Shown: positions 8,169 through 14,370 of the stretch, piece by piece
Layout: every line of letters starts with the position of its first letter
How positions within the stretch are numbered: the first letter of the stretch is position 1
Source: DAOPYE01 sp035352715
GTDB taxonomy: Bacteria; Acidobacteriota; Holophagae; Holophagales; Holophagaceae
DNA length: 18,554 nt
Direction: 5' to 3'
NCBI GenBank assembly: GCA_035352715.1
Contig: DAOPYE010000050.1
Span: 1-18,554, forward strand
Notes under the pieces: generated by a model
Database searches by the model: none
The model's input: only the letters and a program-made list of their open reading frames with translations
What the model was told of the DNA's origin: nothing
Made by a program: the position numbers and the translations under genes

Positions 8169-8174
8169 AGTGTA
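8169..8174 (-). promoter_or_regulatory. Candidate -10 box of paaK (TACACT)
   Basis: On the minus strand this reads CCTACACTC, the same core seen before sucC and mqnA. It lies about 70 bases before the paaK start codon. The box overlaps one arm of an inverted repeat (8171-8199), which would suit control by a repressor. No -35 match is seen. Confidence 0.35.
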
Positions 8175-8199
8175 GGCCTCCCTTGTCGGCATGCCTACA
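8171..8199. repeat. Inverted repeat TGTAGGC-15-GCCTACA in the paaK/radical SAM intergenic region
   Basis: The arms TGTAGGC (8171-8177) and GCCTACA (8193-8199) are perfect 7-bp complements separated by 15 bases (centre-to-centre 22 bp, about two helical turns). They lie in the 173-bp divergent region and overlap the likely paaK -10. This is the geometry of a dimeric repressor site, but no regulator of the right kind is encoded next to it. Confidence 0.35.
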
Positions 8200-8244
8200 T
8201 TCGGATTCTTGCGGCATCCGGCTTCCCCGGAATATTCCACCGGG

Positions 8245-8250
8245 TATCCT
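8245..8250 (+). promoter_or_regulatory. Candidate -10 box of the radical SAM/CapA pair (TATCCT)
   Basis: TATCCT precedes the ATG at 8272 by 21 bases, a distance like that of the other candidate boxes in the window. It is the only such hexamer close to the start. No -35 is evident. Confidence 0.28.
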
Positions 8251-8271
8251 TGAAACCTGGATGGATCGAGC

Positions 8272-9147
8272 ATGAACGAACTGATCAAGGCGCATCTGGA
8301 CCACCCCAGGCTATGGCGCGACTTCGACTACTGCTATCCCGTCATCTCCCGGCGGGCCAAGGGCCTGAGTCTGGGCGTGAACCTGAATCCCGATCGCGTG
8401 TGCAACTTCAATTGCGTGTATTGCGAGGTGGATCGCGTGAATCCGCCCCAGCGCAAGGACGTGGACCTGGATCAGCTCGAGCGCGAGATGGCCTACCTGC
8501 TGGATCTGGCCGCCAGCGGCGAGATCTTCCGCATCCCGCCCTTTGATGGCGCTCGCATCGAGCAGCGGCGGATCAACGACATCGCCTTCTCTGGTGACGG
8601 GGAGCCGACGACGGCGCCGACTTTTGCCGAATGTGTCACGCGCCTTGCCCGCCTGAAGTCCGAGCGCAGCCTTGATGAGGTCAAGCTGGTGCTGATCACC
8701 AACGCCACGCAGCTTCAGGCACCGAAGGTGGTGGAGGGCCTGGAACACCTGATGGTCAACCACGGCGAGATCTGGGCCAAGCTGGACGCTGGCAGCGAGG
8801 CCCACTACCGCGCGGTCAATCGTTCGCAGGTGTCCTTCGGGCGCATCCTGGAGAACCTTGCGGCCACGGCCCGGCGTTGGCCGATCACGATCCAGACCCT
8901 GCTGCTCGAGTGGAATGGTTCGGCCATGGGTCCCGGCGAGCTGGAGGCCTATATCGGCCACCTGCGGGCGATCCGGGAGGCCGGGGGGCAGTTGCAGCGC
9001 ATCCAGCTCTACACCGTGGCCCGCGCCACGCCCGAGCCCGCGGCGCGGCCCCTTGCGGCCTCAAGATTGGACGCCTTTGCCGAGCAGGTCCGGGCCGCGT
9101 TGCCGGATGTGTCTGTTGAAAGCTATTACGGCCCTGAGGGCCTTTGA
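8272..9147 (+). CDS. Radical SAM protein, COG0731/wyosine-synthase-like
   Basis: This 291-residue radical SAM enzyme is predicted to use a [4Fe-4S] cluster and S-adenosylmethionine for radical chemistry in the cytoplasm. The cluster motif is CNFNCVYC (C44, C48, C51) and the SAM-binding glycine motif is GDGEPT at 108-113. The overall pattern, including LVLITNAT and the lysine/aspartate segment WAKLDAGS, resembles the TYW1-like COG0731 group. True TYW1 also has a flavodoxin domain and acts on archaeal or eukaryotic tRNA, so the bacterial substrate is unknown. ATG at 8272 has only a weak ribosome site (GGA in GGATCGAGC). Its TGA shares a base with the ATG of the next gene, so it is co-translated with a CapA-like lipoprotein. 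Confidence 0.82.
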   Translation: MNELIKAHLDHPRLWRDFDYCYPVISRRAKGLSLGVNLNPDRVCNFNCVYCEVDRVNPPQRKDVDLDQLEREMAYLLDLAASGEIFRIPPFDGARIEQRRINDIAFSGDGEPTTAPTFAECVTRLARLKSERSLDEVKLVLITNATQLQAPKVVEGLEHLMVNHGEIWAKLDAGSEAHYRAVNRSQVSFGRILENLAATARRWPITIQTLLLEWNGSAMGPGELEAYIGHLRAIREAGGQLQRIQLYTVARATPEPAARPLAASRLDAFAEQVRAALPDVSVESYYGPEGL

Positions 9148-10295
9148 TGCGATCCGCGATAGGCCGTTCGTTTGTCGTCTCCGCGCTGGTGGCGCTGTCG
9201 TTTCTGATCGGATGCAAATCCAAGAAACAACACGTCCCAGCGGTCGCTCCCGAACCCGTGCGCATCCGGCTCGTGGCCGTGGGCGATGTGATGATGCACC
9301 AGGATGTCCAGCGCTCGGCCCAGGGCGCGGGCAGCTTTGACGCGCTGTGGGGGGATGTCTCTCCCCTGCTTGTGGGTGCAGACATCGCCTTCGGCAATCT
9401 GGAAACCCCCGTGGCCCCGGATACCGGCGTTCACGGCCGACCCTTCGTGTTCAACGCCCCGCGCGAACTGCCCGACGCGTTGAAGCGCAGTGGTTTCCAG
9501 GTGCTGGCCACCGCCAATAACCACGGCTATGACCAGGGACCCAAGGGGGTGACAGAAACCCTGGCCCATCTCGAGGCCTCGGGCTTGGTTTCTGTTGGCA
9601 GCGGACCGGATCAGGCCCAGGCCGAGGCGCCGAAGATCCTGGTGCGGCGAGGGATCCGCATCGCCTTTCTGGGATGCACGGATATCTTCAACGCCAATCT
9701 GAATCGCGAAGGCAAGGGCCCGTGGATCGCGGAGCTGGGGGATCGCACCCTCGCTGCGGTGCGCGCGGCCCGGCTCCAGGCCGACGTGGTGATCGTCAGC
9801 GTTCACTGGGGCGCGGAATATCAGCACCAGCCCTCCGCCCGCCAGCGCGAGATGGCCCAGAAGCTCTTCGAGAGCGGCGCGGATCTGATCCTGGGGCATC
9901 ACCCCCATGTGCTGCAGCCCCTGGAACGCAGCTCCTGCAACGGGCGCAGCGTGGCCGTCGCCTTCTCCATGGGCAACTTCATCTCCAACCAGGACCGTAT
10001 GTACCAAGCCGTCCAGCCCGTGAAGGAAGGCGATAGCCGGGACGGCATGGCGCTGACGGCCACGTTCACGCTTCAGGTTTCACCCGACGGCTCCCGTAGA
10101 GCAGTCATGGAAAAGGTCGGATACGTGCCCCTCTGGACGGTCAATAACTGGTCGGACGTTCAGACTGGCCGCGCTCGGGTTCGATCCATCCGGGTGCTGC
10201 CCACCGAGCGGCTGCAGGTCGAGGATCCCTTGAGAAACCTTCGGATGGATCGCGTTCAATCCATCGTTGGTCATCTGCGCGAGCCCTTGGGCTGA
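9147..10295 (+). CDS. CapA family (PGA_cap) lipoprotein, metallophosphatase-like
   Basis: This 382-residue protein has a signal peptide and a lipobox LIGC (Cys23), so it is likely a membrane-anchored, extracytoplasmic lipoprotein. The body is a CapA/calcineurin-like fold: VAVGDVMMH at 43-51, GNLETP at 83-88, TANNHGYDQG at 122-131, SVHWGAEY at 218-225, GHHPHV at 250-255 and SMGNFISNQ at 274-282. CapA proteins take part in poly-gamma-glutamate capsule synthesis, but many relatives sit away from capB/capC and their role is unknown; no capBC is seen here. The start is ATG at 9147 overlapping the upstream TGA. The in-frame TTG at 9144 adds only one residue. It ends 11 bp from a convergent gene. 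Confidence 0.87.
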   Translation: MRSAIGRSFVVSALVALSFLIGCKSKKQHVPAVAPEPVRIRLVAVGDVMMHQDVQRSAQGAGSFDALWGDVSPLLVGADIAFGNLETPVAPDTGVHGRPFVFNAPRELPDALKRSGFQVLATANNHGYDQGPKGVTETLAHLEASGLVSVGSGPDQAQAEAPKILVRRGIRIAFLGCTDIFNANLNREGKGPWIAELGDRTLAAVRAARLQADVVIVSVHWGAEYQHQPSARQREMAQKLFESGADLILGHHPHVLQPLERSSCNGRSVAVAFSMGNFISNQDRMYQAVQPVKEGDSRDGMALTATFTLQVSPDGSRRAVMEKVGYVPLWTVNNWSDVQTGRARVRSIRVLPTERLQVEDPLRNLRMDRVQSIVGHLREPLG

Positions 10296-10306
10296 GCTTT
10301 TCCGTT

Positions 10307-10756
10307 CTATGCTGATCGAAGACTGGCGCGAAGCCCCGCCAGATGCAGCAGGCCCAGCGCCAGCGAACAGGCGGAGAAGGCCGCCATCCGCGGGGCCGGA
10401 AGCTTGCCCGTGAGCAGCAGGGTCAGCTCGAAGCAGAGCATCAAGCCGCGAAGCGTGTAGGCGATGCCGATGAGGGCGATCGCCAGGCGGAGCAGGGGCA
10501 GCCTGCGGATCCATCCCGCGCCGGAAAAGGCATACGCGGCCCACAGCGCGAACAGGAGCACGAGCAAGCCCGTCAGCAGCGCGGGAAGCCACGAACCCCG
10601 CTCGACCATCGGCGCCAGTTCAGGCGCGCCCATGTACCGGTAGGCGGGAGCGCCGATGAAGATGGCGAGCACATGGGCGAGCACCACCAGCGCGCTGCCG
10701 ACGCCGCCCAGGATGAACCAGGTCCTGCCAGGTGGGTTCGAGATGATCGCCGGCAT
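10307..10756 (-). CDS. Small integral membrane protein, four predicted helices
   Basis: This 149-residue hydrophobic protein has four likely membrane segments, at about 13-35, 57-77, 87-106 and 124-140. Between helices one and two it has APAYRYMGAPELAPMVERGS, and helix three is preceded by WIRRLPLLR. I have the impression of a widespread uncharacterised small membrane family with this layout, but I cannot name it. It starts 3 bp after the pepQ stop, so it is almost certainly translated from the mqnA-pepQ message. There are no catalytic or metal-binding motifs, and the function is unknown. Confidence 0.78.
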   Translation of the reverse strand: MPAIISNPPGRTWFILGGVGSALVVLAHVLAIFIGAPAYRYMGAPELAPMVERGSWLPALLTGLLVLLFALWAAYAFSGAGWIRRLPLLRLAIALIGIAYTLRGLMLCFELTLLLTGKLPAPRMAAFSACSLALGLLHLAGLRASLRSA

Positions 10757-10759
10757 GGC

Positions 10760-12067
10760 TCAATCCGCCAGATAGGGGCGCGTCAGATTGCGTCCGCCAT
10801 CCGGGGTCACCAGCATGTTGTCTTCGATGCGGATGCCGCCGAAGGGCGCCAATTCGTCCACCAGCTTCCAGTCGAAGGCGGCCGCGTGTTCGCCCTCGCG
10901 GAAGGGGCGCAGCAGCATGGGGATGAAGTAGAGGCCGGGCTCGATGGTGACCACATGGCCCACTTCCAGGGGCCGCGTGGTGCGCAGGCTGGGGTACTGG
11001 GGGGGCGGGGGCTGCAGCGCGCCGTCTGGTCCCGCCAGGCGGCCGCCCACATCGTGCACCTGCACGCCCAGGTGATGGCCCAGGCCGTGGGGCATGAAAG
11101 GCCGCGTCAAGCCCTTGGCCAGGGCTTCTTCGGGCTGGAGGCGCACTAGGCCCGATTGCGCGAGCAGCTCGGCCAGCTTGACGTGGCAGAGGTGGTGCAG
11201 ATCCCCGAAAGGCACGCCGGGCTTGATCTCCGCGCAGAGTTCCTGCTGCAGCTTTTCCACGCCCGCCACCAGCGCCTGGAATCGGGCATCGCAACCGGGC
11301 GCGGTCGTGGTGCGGGTGATATCGCTGGGGTAGTCGCGCACCCGCGCGCCGCTGTCCAGCAGCAGCACGCGCCCGTGGCCCGTCGTCCGCTTGTTCTCGT
11401 AGTGCAGCGTCGCCCCCTTGGGATCCAGGGCCACGATCGAAGGAAAGGCCAGTTCGTGATCCAGGCACCCCACGGCTTCCACGAAGGCCTGATGGATCTG
11501 GAGCTCGGAGGCACCCTGGAGAAAGGCTCTGCGCCCCGCCTGATGGCCCTTGGCGCCCAGGGCCGAGGCCTCATCCAGCGATGCGATTTCGTAAGCGCTC
11601 TTGTAGGCCCGTCCCCAGTCCAGGTAGGCCGTGAGCGCAGCGGGATTGACCGTGAGGCCGGCCTTCTCGGCGCGAGCCGTCTCGTTGCCGATGTAGGCGC
11701 CACGGCTGGGTTGCCCCAAGGCCTCCCACACGCCATCGAGGGTGCCCGCTTCCACCAGCTCGAATCCATCAAGCCAGAAGGGCGCGCCCAGGGGCATCTG
11801 CTCGTACCAGAAGTCCTCGGGCGCGTAGCGGATCAGCTTGGGCTTTTGGCCTGGGGCGATCCGCAGCACATGGTGCGGTCCGGGCAGCGGGCAGTGATGG
11901 CGGAAATGGGGAACCGGGCGGAACGGCGCGTCGCAATCATCGGCGAAATAAGTGTGCGGCTCGCCGCTGGAGATCACCAGGGCGTCGAAGCCCGTGGCCG
12001 AAAGCGCCTTGCTGGCGTACCGCATCCGGGTATCGAGGTGTTCAAGGAAGAGGGCTTTCAGATCCAT
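10760..12067 (-). CDS. pepQ: Xaa-Pro dipeptidase (M24 family)
   Basis: This cytoplasmic prolidase hydrolyses dipeptides with C-terminal proline and is often able to act on organophosphates. At 435 residues it matches PepQ (about 443). All five dinuclear-metal ligands are visible: D238 (LLLDSG), D249 (SDITRT), H331 (PHGLGH), E376 (TIEPGLYF) and E415 (GIRIEDN). Also seen are FMPHGLGHHLGVQVHDVGG and PFGGIRIEDN, which agree with PepQ rather than with aminopeptidase P or methionine aminopeptidase. The start is set at 12067 because GGAG lies six bases upstream. The ATG at 12079 has no ribosome site. The gene lies 50 bp after mqnA and 3 bp before the small membrane protein gene. Confidence 0.94.
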   Translation of the reverse strand: MDLKALFLEHLDTRMRYASKALSATGFDALVISSGEPHTYFADDCDAPFRPVPHFRHHCPLPGPHHVLRIAPGQKPKLIRYAPEDFWYEQMPLGAPFWLDGFELVEAGTLDGVWEALGQPSRGAYIGNETARAEKAGLTVNPAALTAYLDWGRAYKSAYEIASLDEASALGAKGHQAGRRAFLQGASELQIHQAFVEAVGCLDHELAFPSIVALDPKGATLHYENKRTTGHGRVLLLDSGARVRDYPSDITRTTTAPGCDARFQALVAGVEKLQQELCAEIKPGVPFGDLHHLCHVKLAELLAQSGLVRLQPEEALAKGLTRPFMPHGLGHHLGVQVHDVGGRLAGPDGALQPPPPQYPSLRTTRPLEVGHVVTIEPGLYFIPMLLRPFREGEHAAAFDWKLVDELAPFGGIRIEDNMLVTPDGGRNLTRPYLAD

Positions 12068-12117
12068 GATCGGCTCCATTTGCGGCAGGTGCTCGGGTGC
12101 TGGCGGGTGGCGCTGGC

Positions 12118-12969
12118 CTATGGCTGTGATGGCAGGCTTGGTGCGGCCTCGCTAGGGAAATCCAGGAAGCGCAGTTCCTGCAGGGCGGGGGCGAGTCCGT
12201 GGCGGACCGCTTGGCTGAAGAACAGCACGAGGCTGGCCCGTTCCGGCTCTCCCAGCGCGTAATGGATGTTCCGGGTGAAGTAGTCCCGCAGTTCCTGGCG
12301 CGTCCAGCCGACACTGCGCTCGGCTTCATCCACCAATGTCTCAAGATGGGCCTGCCCCAGGGCCAAGCTCTGATGGAAGTACGAGGCCGTTCCGCCGGGG
12401 CCGGGCAGCTTCGGGGCGTCCGGGTGGACCATCCAAAGCGCGAACACAAAGGGCAGGCCCGTCCAGCTATGCCACTCTTCGGCCAGATCCAGCACCAGCA
12501 GGCCATCCTTGGGCGCGCGCATGGCCGCGTCCCCGATCATCAGTGCCGCGTCGTTTCCCGCGAGCATCGTCGGCAGATCCGGCCCCATATCCGTGGTGAC
12601 GGGATCCGAATGGAACCGCTCCCTCAAAAGGATCCGCGCCAGGGCCGCGGAGGTGCGGGATGACGTATCCAGCGCCAGGCTCCGGATGGACGCAGGGGGC
12701 ACCTTCGAGAGCAACAGGACGCTGCGCACGCGCTGGGGCGAGGCGATGCAAAGGCCCGGAACGAGGCTGAGCTGCGGGATCCGAAGGTACTCGATGGAGC
12801 TGATGAGTCCCGCGTCCACCTGGCCCTGGCGCAGGCTATCCGCGCAGGCGGAGGGAACCTGGAAGCGCATCTCGAAGAGATCCTTGCCGAGTCCACGCTT
12901 GAAGCCGAGGTTCAAGGGGGCCGCGTTCAGGTATTCGATGATGGAAAGGCGGAAGGGACGGATCGCCAT
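12118..12969 (-). CDS. mqnA: Chorismate dehydratase, futalosine pathway of menaquinone synthesis
   Basis: MqnA converts chorismate to 3-enolpyruvylbenzoate, the first step of the futalosine route to menaquinone (cytoplasm). At 283 residues it is normal length. Seen: the SIIEYLNAAPL opening, VDAGLISSIEYLR at 51-63, LDTSSRTSAAL at 100-110, LMIGDAAM at 143-150 and LAEEWHSWTGLPFVFALW at 162-179, all typical of MqnA rather than its relative MqnD. No ribosome site precedes the ATG. A TACACT box ends six bases before it, so the message may be leaderless. It heads the mqnA-pepQ-membrane protein run and diverges from ogt by 63 bp. The other mqn genes are not in this window. Confidence 0.92.
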   Translation of the reverse strand: MAIRPFRLSIIEYLNAAPLNLGFKRGLGKDLFEMRFQVPSACADSLRQGQVDAGLISSIEYLRIPQLSLVPGLCIASPQRVRSVLLLSKVPPASIRSLALDTSSRTSAALARILLRERFHSDPVTTDMGPDLPTMLAGNDAALMIGDAAMRAPKDGLLVLDLAEEWHSWTGLPFVFALWMVHPDAPKLPGPGGTASYFHQSLALGQAHLETLVDEAERSVGWTRQELRDYFTRNIHYALGEPERASLVLFFSQAVRHGLAPALQELRFLDFPSEAAPSLPSQP

Positions 12970-12975
12970 TTTTTG

Positions 12976-12981
12976 AGTGTA
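12976..12981 (-). promoter_or_regulatory. Candidate -10 box of mqnA, implying a leaderless message
   Basis: On the minus strand the sequence reads TCTACACTC, followed by AAAAA and the start ATG. With the usual 6-7 base spacing, transcription would begin at or next to the A of ATG. The lack of a ribosome site before mqnA agrees with this. Confidence 0.4.
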
Positions 12982-13032
12982 GACCCGCTTTCTTGTGATC
13001 TGGCGCGCAGCAAATCCTGCGATGATGCTTGC

Positions 13033-13521
13033 ATGTCACTGTGGCACTACGAATTGGATACGCCGATGGGCCCCATGTGGGCGGCCTTCACGGAGCGTGG
13101 CCGGTTGCGGCAACTGGGGTTCGGCGGCCTGGATCCCAGGGCCACCATGCCGCTGGCGCCGCGCTCCCAGCGCGAATCCTTCATGTTCCTGCAGCGCCAG
13201 ATCAACGCCTATTTCCGGGGCACGCTCCGCACCTTCACGGTTCCCATCGAACCCCTGGGCACCACCTTCCAGCAGCGGGTCTGGGAAGAAGTGCTGGCGG
13301 TGCCCTACGGCAAGACGACCACGTACCAGGCCATCGCGGAAGCAACGGGCAACACCCTGGCCGCGCAGGCCATCGGGGCAGCCATCGGCTCGAATCCCAT
13401 CGCCCTGCTGATCCCCTGCCATCGCGTGATCGGATCGGATGGCTCGCTGAAAGGCTATGCCTGGGGGTTGGAGCTGAAAAAAGCCCTGCTCCAACACGAA
13501 GGCGTGTTGCCGAAGGATTAG
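13033..13521 (+). CDS. ogt: Methylated-DNA--protein-cysteine methyltransferase
   Basis: This 162-residue suicide repair protein removes alkyl groups from O6-alkylguanine (and O4-alkylthymine) in DNA by transfer to its own cysteine. Seen: the PYGKTTTYQAIAEATG helix region at 91-106, the asparagine hinge in GSNPIALLIPCHRVIGSDG with active-site C129, and GYAWGLELKKALL at 141-153. The family usually has GYAGGL; tryptophan replaces the second glycine here. The frame is open back to 12973, but homology begins at MSLWHYELDTPMG, so ATG 13033 is chosen; the ribosome site is weak. No AdaA-type DNA-binding domain is present. The gene stops one base from the convergent gene at 13523. Confidence 0.93.
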   Translation: MSLWHYELDTPMGPMWAAFTERGRLRQLGFGGLDPRATMPLAPRSQRESFMFLQRQINAYFRGTLRTFTVPIEPLGTTFQQRVWEEVLAVPYGKTTTYQAIAEATGNTLAAQAIGAAIGSNPIALLIPCHRVIGSDGSLKGYAWGLELKKALLQHEGVLPKD

Positions 13522-13522
13522 C

Positions 13523-14275
13523 TCAATAGGGATCGACCTCCAGCAGCAGCAGGCGCTTGCGGGGGCCGAACATGCGCACCATGCGGCTGAACCCTTGCGG
13601 CGAGCTGATCTCCAGGCGGTGCGAGCGCCCGTGGGGTAGCGTCTGGTAGAGCCAGGTCCGTCCGCCGGTGTCCTTGAGGAACAGGACGGCGTGATAGTGC
13701 TCGACAGTCGGTGTCCAAGCGTGACCGCGTCGGATCCTGCGTTCACGGCTGATGCTTCCCAGGTAGACGCGATCGTTGTGCAGACGGGGCAGGATGCGTT
13801 GCCAGTGGGCCTGCTCGTCGAGCGCGAAGCCCCGCAGGGATTGGCCATCCGCCTGGTGGCTCACGGCCAGTTCGCAATCGGGAAGCATCACCTGCCGGGC
13901 CTTGCCTTCGCTCAGATTCAGGACCAGATCCCAGGCGAAATCCCAATCGCGGCCCAGCGGGGCTTGCGCGCCGCTATCCCCGCGGCGATCCCGCGTCGCG
14001 TCCTCGATGCCTCCAGCAAATCCAAGCAGGCACCGCGAAGCCTCGATGACCAGGCCCGAGCAGTTGAAGCCGGGGGACGGGCGTTGGATGTCTGGATGGG
14101 TGAAGGTCGTCCAGCGGCCGCGTCCGTCCCGGACGCCGTCTTCCACGTAGGGCACGCCCATCAAGGCGCCCAGGGCCGGCGTCAGGGAGAGCCGCCCAGA
14201 CGGAATCCCGACCGAGGTCTCGGTGGGCGCGCGCGAGATCAGGATGGAAAGGACAAGCAGATTGGCTGGATGCAT
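13523..14275 (-). CDS. Predicted secreted cysteine-peptidase-like protein, unassigned
   Basis: This 250-residue protein belongs to no family I can name with certainty. A short hydrophobic start (HPANLLVLSILIS) could be a signal peptide. The segment ALMGVPYVEDG at 37-47 followed by FNCSGLVIEA at 70-79 resembles the NlpC/P60 pattern of a nucleophilic cysteine at a helix start (C72). Candidate histidines follow in VEHYHAVLFL (H193, H195) and TLPHGRSHR (H215, H219). If correct it would be an extracytoplasmic amidase or peptidase, for example acting on cell-wall peptides. The cysteine-to-histidine spacing (over 120 residues) is long for NlpC/P60, so a different papain-like family is possible. Stand-alone gene with only a weak ribosome site (GGGCGG) before the ATG. 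Confidence 0.65.
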   Translation of the reverse strand: MHPANLLVLSILISRAPTETSVGIPSGRLSLTPALGALMGVPYVEDGVRDGRGRWTTFTHPDIQRPSPGFNCSGLVIEASRCLLGFAGGIEDATRDRRGDSGAQAPLGRDWDFAWDLVLNLSEGKARQVMLPDCELAVSHQADGQSLRGFALDEQAHWQRILPRLHNDRVYLGSISRERRIRRGHAWTPTVEHYHAVLFLKDTGGRTWLYQTLPHGRSHRLEISSPQGFSRMVRMFGPRKRLLLLEVDPY

Positions 14276-14293
14276 GCCGCCCGTAGCTGGAAA

Positions 14294-14314
14294 GGTGCGC
14301 CATTATTCCGCACC
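14294..14314. repeat. Inverted repeat GGTGCG-9-CGCACC upstream of the cysteine-peptidase-like gene
   Basis: Perfect 6-bp arms (14294-14299 and 14309-14314) enclose an AT-rich core that on the minus strand reads GAATAATGG. It lies 19-39 bases before the start of the 13523-14275 gene. It could be an operator across a -10 element or a 5' leader hairpin. Confidence 0.3.
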
Positions 14315-14327
14315 CTGCATGACGTTG

Positions 14328-14362
14328 CCAGCCCTCGGCGCCAGCCGCGAGCCAAGGGCTGG
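14328..14362 (-). terminator. Possible transcription terminator or pause hairpin after the DUF512 gene
   Basis: CCAGCCCT (14328-14335) and AGGGCTGG (14355-14362) are perfect 8-bp complements with a 19-base GC-rich loop. It lies just past the stop of the DUF512-type gene (14371), reading on the minus strand. There is no U-run after it in either direction, so intrinsic termination is doubtful. Confidence 0.35.
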
Positions 14363-14370
14363 TAACGCGC

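Noticed and set aside
12068..12079. Longer start (MEPI) for pepQ
   Set aside because: No ribosome site upstream of 12079. The ATG at 12067 is preceded by GGAG at six bases, and these bases form part of the would-be extension.
11156..12262. A 368-codon plus-strand open frame antisense to pepQ
   Set aside because: pepQ retains all five metal ligands in the opposite frame. The antisense product shows no domain and no ribosome site.
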